Shown piece by piece: positions 59,701-64,000 of a stretch of 64,000 bases of DNA. The stretch's first letter is position 1. The number at the start of each line of letters is the position of its first letter. The notes beneath the pieces are model-generated. The model did not search any database. It was not told the origin of the DNA and saw nothing but the letters and a program-made list of their open reading frames with translations. Made by a program: the position numbers and the translations under genes. Origin of the DNA: Schistosoma mansoni (Eukaryota; Platyhelminthes; Trematoda; Strigeidida; Schistosomatidae); contig NC_031502.1 of assembly GCF_000237925.1 (NCBI RefSeq), positions 50,190,704-50,254,703 of the forward strand, given 5' to 3'.

Positions 59701-62554
59701 ACTAAACATCATAGAATCTGCCTCTGTGGTAGTATCGTAGATGTATATTGCTCAAAAGTCTCAAAATAGAATGAAATAGGTGTTCCACGCCTTCTGTCGA
59801 ACTAAGATTAGTCCATGATATAAACTGTAATAATTAGTTATTCACTGATGAAATGTACAGACATAAACCTGTGCATTATGTAAATAATTTTACAAAATAC
59901 ATATAGTCATTTTTATTTTCTTTATTGATCTACCTAATAAATCCACAAGTAATTTTCTGAACTATTAATATATATTATTTATTATTATCTTAAAGTAGTT
60001 TGTTTTTAAACTATTTAAAAAAGTTTTGTTCTATTTTGATTATATAATGTCAACTAGTTAACGGTTTATTTATTTGTGTGTGTGTTATTACATAAAACAT
60101 GGCTAAAACACTTGTACTTTTAATTGATAGTTTGAGATAAGATTAAATAATAAATTTCTGATACTTAATTTGATACTCAATGATCGATACACATAATTAT
60201 AAATGAGATTATTATGTGTTTAAAATCTATACAATAAGATCACTAATACATTTGTTTTAACAATTCAGAAAGCACTGAATAGATATGCAATACTAAATGA
60301 GGTATGCTTTGTAGTCAATTTACTCGCAGAAAGTACAATATGAAGCGGTAATTTAGATTTTTTTAAGGAAATAATTGAGAGTGTTGATTTTGAAAGAGTC
60401 AAAAAGAAAATCAGCTGTTTATTTCTCTATGATTGCTTAAATAAACACCCATTTGTGAAAACTAACTCTTAAGGTCTACAAATGAAATAATAGTGTACTT
60501 CACATAAGACAACATTTTCAGTTCCTAAACTATACTCCTATACTCCGAAAATTCTTGCTTCATTTTCGACATAGAATATTTGTAATACTCCTGCTGTTCA
60601 TCAAGTTAGACTAGTTTATGGTATGTGAATGAAAAGAGGAGAATTATTTAATTTTTTGGTTAATAAATATTGACATTTAAAACTAATTACCTTAGAACTG
60701 GTTCAGATGATTTACAATCAGGTTGATAGAATCTATGTGATGGCCGGAACCTATCTGAAGCGTTAAGTAAAACACAATGTATAAATATTAACTATTTAAT
60801 AGTATAATACAAAATTATGTTATAGAAAGCAACAAAATGGTCTTAAGATGAAGTCAACTGTTTCACATAGTTTCTAACATTATCATTCTAGAAATTGATA
60901 GTTTAATTGTGAATTCTTAAATTTCTAATGGAAAGCACTTTATTGGGGTTAATGTTTTCGTCTTTGTGTTGATTGAAGTTTATTCACTTAAATTTTTTTA
61001 GTCAATGTTTGTTGCAATCATAATAATTACTTTTTACTGATTAGTATCTGAGTAGTGACAGATATTTCAATTGTGAAGTCTTTAGTGAAATTAAGTTTTA
61101 GGAATCCAATTTTAACGTATATGCTACTCTAAGTGATGTAATATTGGTTACTGCTAAATAGTGAATTAGTGTTACTATATCAGTCTTGGAGGAGGTTAAC
61201 TATAGCCTGAATAGCTCTATGCTACGATCTCTGTCTATTGGTTACGGTACAGTTGTAGATATTCATTCTTAACAAATATCAAATAGCAGAAAATATAGAT
61301 CAATACACGACTTTCTTCCTAATGAGTCCAACAACTAGCTTACTTTGTCCTGACAGCTTTAAAATTTGAAAATTATACTAATGTATATGCTGACAAGTTC
61401 TCAAGAAGTAAGCGTTTACTACCTAAATTGTTATTTTTTAAAATGAATAGAACATTTAAGTTATTAGACTTGTTAAAATTATTGAACCGCTGATCATCAA
61501 TTTATTAAGATAAAAAACGTAACTGCTTTTAGAAACATCAATCATTAAATACTAAGTTAGAACCTATATCTTTTTAATGTCATTCAATCATTTGTCTTCA
61601 CCAGTTTCAATTTTTTGCAAAGAAGTTTTAACCCAGTTTTTAGAAATCAGTTTATGCACAGAACATTAAAACGATGGTTTAGTAAATAATCTGTAGATAG
61701 CATGTTTAAGCCTTGCCTCACACTTCTATGTGATCATTTAGGCGATATCATTAGTCTTCATAAAATGTGGCTTACTGTTGGTTACGAAATCATATATTTA
61801 AAGAATGCTTTGCCATTAGTAGTTAATCAGTAGTATTAATTCAAACGTTACATATGGGAATTCAGAAAACAAATAAAGAACATTTGCTTGACTAGTTTCT
61901 CATTGACAGGTCATTCTTGAATTTCTATTTCTGATCATTAAAATAAATTATTCAGCGGTTTTATTTTCAAGTTTAGCTATTTCACTTAAATTCTTACTGA
62001 GTTACTAATGTGAAATGGGTTAAAATTTTACGCATAATTTCCGAATCTTTATTAGCTGATTATTGTAATGCCTTCATTCTTATTCACTGGGAGTAAATTT
62101 ATTTTTTAACTACTAACATTTTTATTGATTTAAAGTTAAAAATATTTCATCTGTTTTGTTAAACTGGTTAATTGGGAGATTGGTTAGTTAGGGAACTCTT
62201 AGGAACCCTTATATGAACTAATTATGTAATAAATAAGAGGCAAGATAACAGATCAGTACATACTTTTTATATAATGTCAACAGAGTTGAGAGAAGTTTAC
62301 TTCTTGCAAATAATGTCAATCTGTAAATGCAATGTTGTTCAAGGTTCTAAACAGTAATTTAGTTGGAGTTTTTAAATGGTATAACTTAGACTACTGGATC
62401 GCCGTCAGAATAAAATACTTATCAACGTAAGAACAAGCCCAAAAATGTACATAAGGACAATTATTATCACTATAGTATGTTAAAGAGGTAAACGAACTAC
62501 CTACCTGAAGAGTTTGCTAGTCCCACTGGTTTACGTCGTCTTAATTTTGTAAAA
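44717..62554 (-). CDS. Unrecognised multi-exon protein, C-terminal 520 residues
   Basis: Exons on the minus strand: 62554-62505, 60754-60691, 58763-58708, 55668-55531, 55479-55286, 54024-53815, 46718-46295 and 45144-44717 (stop TGA). All junctions are GT..AG and all phases match. Residues 1-167 are Ser/Asn-rich and probably disordered, with a conserved-looking [20 protein letters not shown]. Residues ~168-380 look helical and folded ([20 protein letters not shown], then [20 protein letters not shown], then [20 protein letters not shown]). The last ~140 residues are again disordered ([15 protein letters not shown], then [13 protein letters not shown]). I do not recognise the family. The 5' part continues beyond 62555 and possibly beyond the window. 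The introns are 51 bp to 7.1 kb and carry transposons. Confidence 0.82.
45145..46294. other. Last intron of the unrecognised gene
   Basis: 1150 bp, GTAAGT donor, no recognisable repeat. The plus-strand open frame at 45356-45571 is read as chance. Confidence 0.6.
46295..46718 (-). CDS. Unrecognised gene, largest helical exon
   Basis: The acceptor CATATTTTTAG gives phase 0 and TGT CTT TTA GAT; the exon ends in phase 1 before GTAAGTATG. Translation [20 protein letters not shown] continues the preceding exon's KKLLE without a break in the helix pattern. The long hydrophobic stretch ending in [20 protein letters not shown] suggests a compact helical domain, not membrane segments. Confidence 0.85.
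48050..48690. repeat. Degenerate SINE pieces in opposite orientation
   Basis: 48050-48185 on the minus strand has a tRNA-like head (GGCCCAATAGTCCAGAGGTG ... GTGTTCAATCCAC). 48575-48690 on the plus strand is a worn hammerhead SINE (GAGTGGTCCCGCAATAGGAC, then GAGAC, and a diverged tail). Between them lies ~390 bp of more GC-rich sequence that may be repeat-derived but was not identified. Confidence 0.5.
49570..51212 (+). mobile_element. SR2-like (RTE clade) LINE, copy B, internally deleted
   Basis: Plus strand. 49585-49725 keeps the start of the endonuclease domain ([11 protein letters not shown]). It then jumps, with ~900 bp missing relative to the family layout, to the linker ([13 protein letters not shown] region and [17 protein letters not shown]). 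50029-50262 is RT ([20 protein letters not shown] then [11 protein letters not shown]), and motif A is near 50540 ([12 protein letters not shown]). A second deletion near 50705 removes motif C, joining FQVR to [20 protein letters not shown]. The 3' part runs to ~51210. Neither endonuclease nor RT can be functional. It lies antisense inside the 7.1-kb intron. Confidence 0.9.
52396..52592 (+). repeat. Hammerhead SINE, best-preserved copy
   Basis: The tRNA-like head has box A (TGGTCTATCGG, 52419-52429) and box B (GGTTCGAATCTC, 52462-52473), so it could be transcribed by RNA polymerase III. It is followed by an intact-looking hammerhead (52495-52540) and the shared 3' body ending TGACTCATGTTTTCAACT. 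It lies antisense in the intron 46719-53814 of the unrecognised gene. Confidence 0.88.
52495..52540 (+). ncRNA. Hammerhead self-cleaving ribozyme (type I)
   Basis: Stem I is GCACTG (52495-52500) with CAGTGC (52535-52540), six perfect pairs. The core is CTGAGGA (52501-52507), where position 7 is G; this position tolerates any base in hammerheads. Stem II is GTCC (52508-52511) with GGAC (52519-52522) and a 7-base loop. GAA (52523-52525) follows. Stem III is the short palindrome ACGG/CCGT (52526-52533). The cleavage site is after C52534 (GTC^CAG). All catalytic residues are present. Very short stem III is typical of schistosome Sm-alpha hammerheads. Self-cleavage is therefore likely but unproven. 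Confidence 0.85.
57050..57231. repeat. Long hairpin (74-bp arms, 34-base loop)
   Basis: The left arm 57050-57123 and right arm 57158-57231 are inverted copies with about 6 mismatches in 74 (92% identity). Arms begin TGATGTAGGTTTGTTCTCT. Part of the 34-base loop can also pair (ACTTC ... GAAGT). It sits in the 3.0-kb intron 55669-58707 of the unrecognised gene and is followed by an (AT)n tract. It could be a foldback element or miniature transposon. No target duplication was seen. Confidence 0.9.
57271..57294. repeat. (TA)n microsatellite
   Basis: Twelve TA/AT units, 40 bases beyond the hairpin. Confidence 0.9.
59085..59715. repeat. GC-rich interspersed repeat of unknown class
   Basis: About 630 bp with base composition quite unlike the flanking AT-rich intron. 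It contains segments such as GGCTGCCCACACCGTGGAAG and CCCACCCCTCCTTGTGGGAA. Open frames on both strands (59090-59338, 59426-59635, 59482-59712) are overlapping and have no family resemblance, so they are taken as by-products. It looks like a fragment of a retroelement (5' or 3' untranslated part) inserted into the intron 58764-60690. The family is not assigned. Confidence 0.5.
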
Positions 62555-63652
62555 CTGTAAATATAATTGACCAAGAGGTCGGAGAAAAGAGTTAATTCAA
62601 TAACCACAATGTAATAATAAGTTATGAACATTACACTAAAATATTTTAGTATTTAGATATCGCAGATTTCATTGTAGTGGTGTACTTATCAACATGTATT
62701 TAGTTGGACACAAATACAAGTTTAAAAACTTGATCAAAAGAAGACGACAAAGAAATTTTAAGAGGTGAATACGAGCAATTATGCTGGAGATTTTTAAAAT
62801 GTCAGACAAAAGTACCGAACTATAAGTAGAAAACAAGAAATGAAAAATACAAATGGATTAGGATTCTAAACAAAACTGGAGAATGGATGCAAGTATGTTG
62901 ATTGAGTTGACGTCAAGTCTACATAATTATGGTCAAGATATCCTACGAATTTCAGCTCATGAAATAAGTAAAATATCTATTTTTATTTTTCATGAGTCGA
63001 TAGAAAACACTTTTGAAAATGTTTTCTTTCATTTAGAGATGAATACTTGATATAAGTTGGTTAATATATGATTTTTAAATATTTTCTTACGAGCTCAACA
63101 ATCTGATTACGAGAAATATATTACTCATAATGTGTAACTATAAACATATTTAATTATTTTCATCCGAGTGAGGTTTGTAGAGGGCAGTGTTACTACTGAA
63201 TAACGTGGTACACATATACTGGTAAGAATCGATGTGAAATCCGCATTGGTACACAAAGTGTTAAGTCGATTGCATTTTTTAGAAGTCCGATTCAGCAGAA
63301 CTGTTTCTTTAAGCGACAAGGAATCGACAGAGTATCAGTTCAAGGGGAATTATTCCTCTATTATCCAATTAAAATGTTATTTCTAGTAGTATAGCTATGG
63401 TAAAACTATTTTGTAAAATATAAGCATTTTTTAAAATGATTAGAGTGAAGCAATTGAAGCCCATATCTGTTAACCCATATTGACATATTGGAGATTTTCA
63501 AAGGCGTTTAGAGTTATTAGTTAAATAAATAACTTTTTGTTAACCCTTTAGGACCAACTGAATATATATGTTTCATGCAGTTAGTTCCCTTTATGAATTT
63601 AAATGAAGCCAGAACAAATATTGATGCAGAATAATATGAATTCATTATATTT
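62555..63652. other. Upstream intron or 5' flank of the unrecognised gene
   Basis: No exon could be joined in phase to 62554. The minus-strand frame 63125-63319 lacks good flanking splice sites and is not accepted. Otherwise AT-rich. Confidence 0.4.
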
Positions 63653-64000
63653 CGTGGTTTCTCGTCAGCTGCTTACAACCAAATATGTATTAGAATTTTA
63701 GCATTGAGATAATAAATAGTGTGGAACAATTGACATAAATGAATGTAAAGGATTGAAATGACAAAATTATCACACATTTTATCTTATCTATCTCTGAACT
63801 CCACTCAACTTTACACCACCCACCCTTCTAACACCTAATAACCTCTGACCTTTTCTAGCACATATATATAGTTATCATTGATACCCTTTTGTCATTCCAA
63901 TCCTTTACATTCACTTATGTCAATTGTTCCATATGATTTATTATCTTAATGCTAAAATGCTAATACATATTTGGTTGTAAGCAGCTGACAAGAAACCACG
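63653..64000. repeat. Long terminal inverted repeat element (114-bp arms), reaching the window edge
   Basis: The left arm 63653-63766 and right arm 63887-64000 are inverted copies with about 8 mismatches in 114 (93%). Arms begin CGTGGTTTCTCGTCAGCTGC. The ~120-base middle is pyrimidine-rich (ACCACCCACCCTTC). The layout fits a non-autonomous DNA transposon (MITE) or foldback element. The right end coincides with the window edge, so the outer limits and target duplication cannot be checked. Confidence 0.88.

Noticed and set aside
63125-63319. Minus-strand open frame as an upstream exon of the unrecognised gene
   Set aside because: No usable acceptor/donor pair gives the phase needed to join 62554, and the peptide shows no resemblance to the flanking exons.
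1-64000. CRISPR arrays, bacterial operons, ribosome binding sites or rRNA
   Set aside because: The window is eukaryotic nuclear DNA with spliceosomal introns and retroelements; no such features are present.

Overview
This window looks like AT-rich nuclear DNA from a parasitic flatworm, almost certainly a schistosome (Schistosoma). The support is: schistosome-type non-LTR elements (SR2/RTE-like, SR3/Perere-3-like and CR1-like), a CsRn1/Boudicca-type gypsy fossil, Sm-alpha-like tRNA-derived SINEs carrying hammerhead ribozymes, and host genes with very short introns (32-41 bp) near the 5' end. Species cannot be fixed from the sequence alone.

Long open frames are mostly transposon debris, so the host genes had to be assembled exon by exon from splice sites and matching reading phase. 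Four were found. (1) A LAMP-family lysosomal membrane glycoprotein on the minus strand (about 4752-28547). It has a signal peptide exon, a luminal domain with paired cysteines, one membrane helix and a YETI sorting tail. Its large introns hold most of the transposons of the first 28 kb. (2) A complete FOP/CEP43 (FGFR1OP) centrosomal protein gene on the plus strand (29363-36959, 8 exons, 325 aa), divergent from the LAMP gene across about 0.8 kb. (3) Two minus-strand exons of a SAM-domain protein (40297-41682). (4) The last eight exons of a large minus-strand gene (44717-62554, 520 aa visible) whose product I do not recognise.

Layout: 1-4.7 kb is intergenic with three copies of one SINE-like repeat. 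4.75-13.0 kb holds LAMP exons plus SINE, LTR-like and LINE insertions. 13-23.5 kb is a graveyard of four CR1-like LINE copies. 23.55-28.4 kb is a gypsy fossil ending a few bases from LAMP exon 1. 29.4-37 kb is FOP. 37.9-38.85 kb is an RTE copy. 40-64 kb holds the two minus-strand genes, whose introns carry a second RTE copy, an apparently intact hammerhead SINE, a GC-rich repeat and two long inverted repeats (57.05 kb and 63.65 kb).

The most interesting non-coding content is the set of hammerhead-bearing SINEs. One copy has a complete self-cleaving fold, and another fragment begins at the predicted cleavage site. The two near-perfect long hairpins inside or beside a transcribed gene are the next most interesting.
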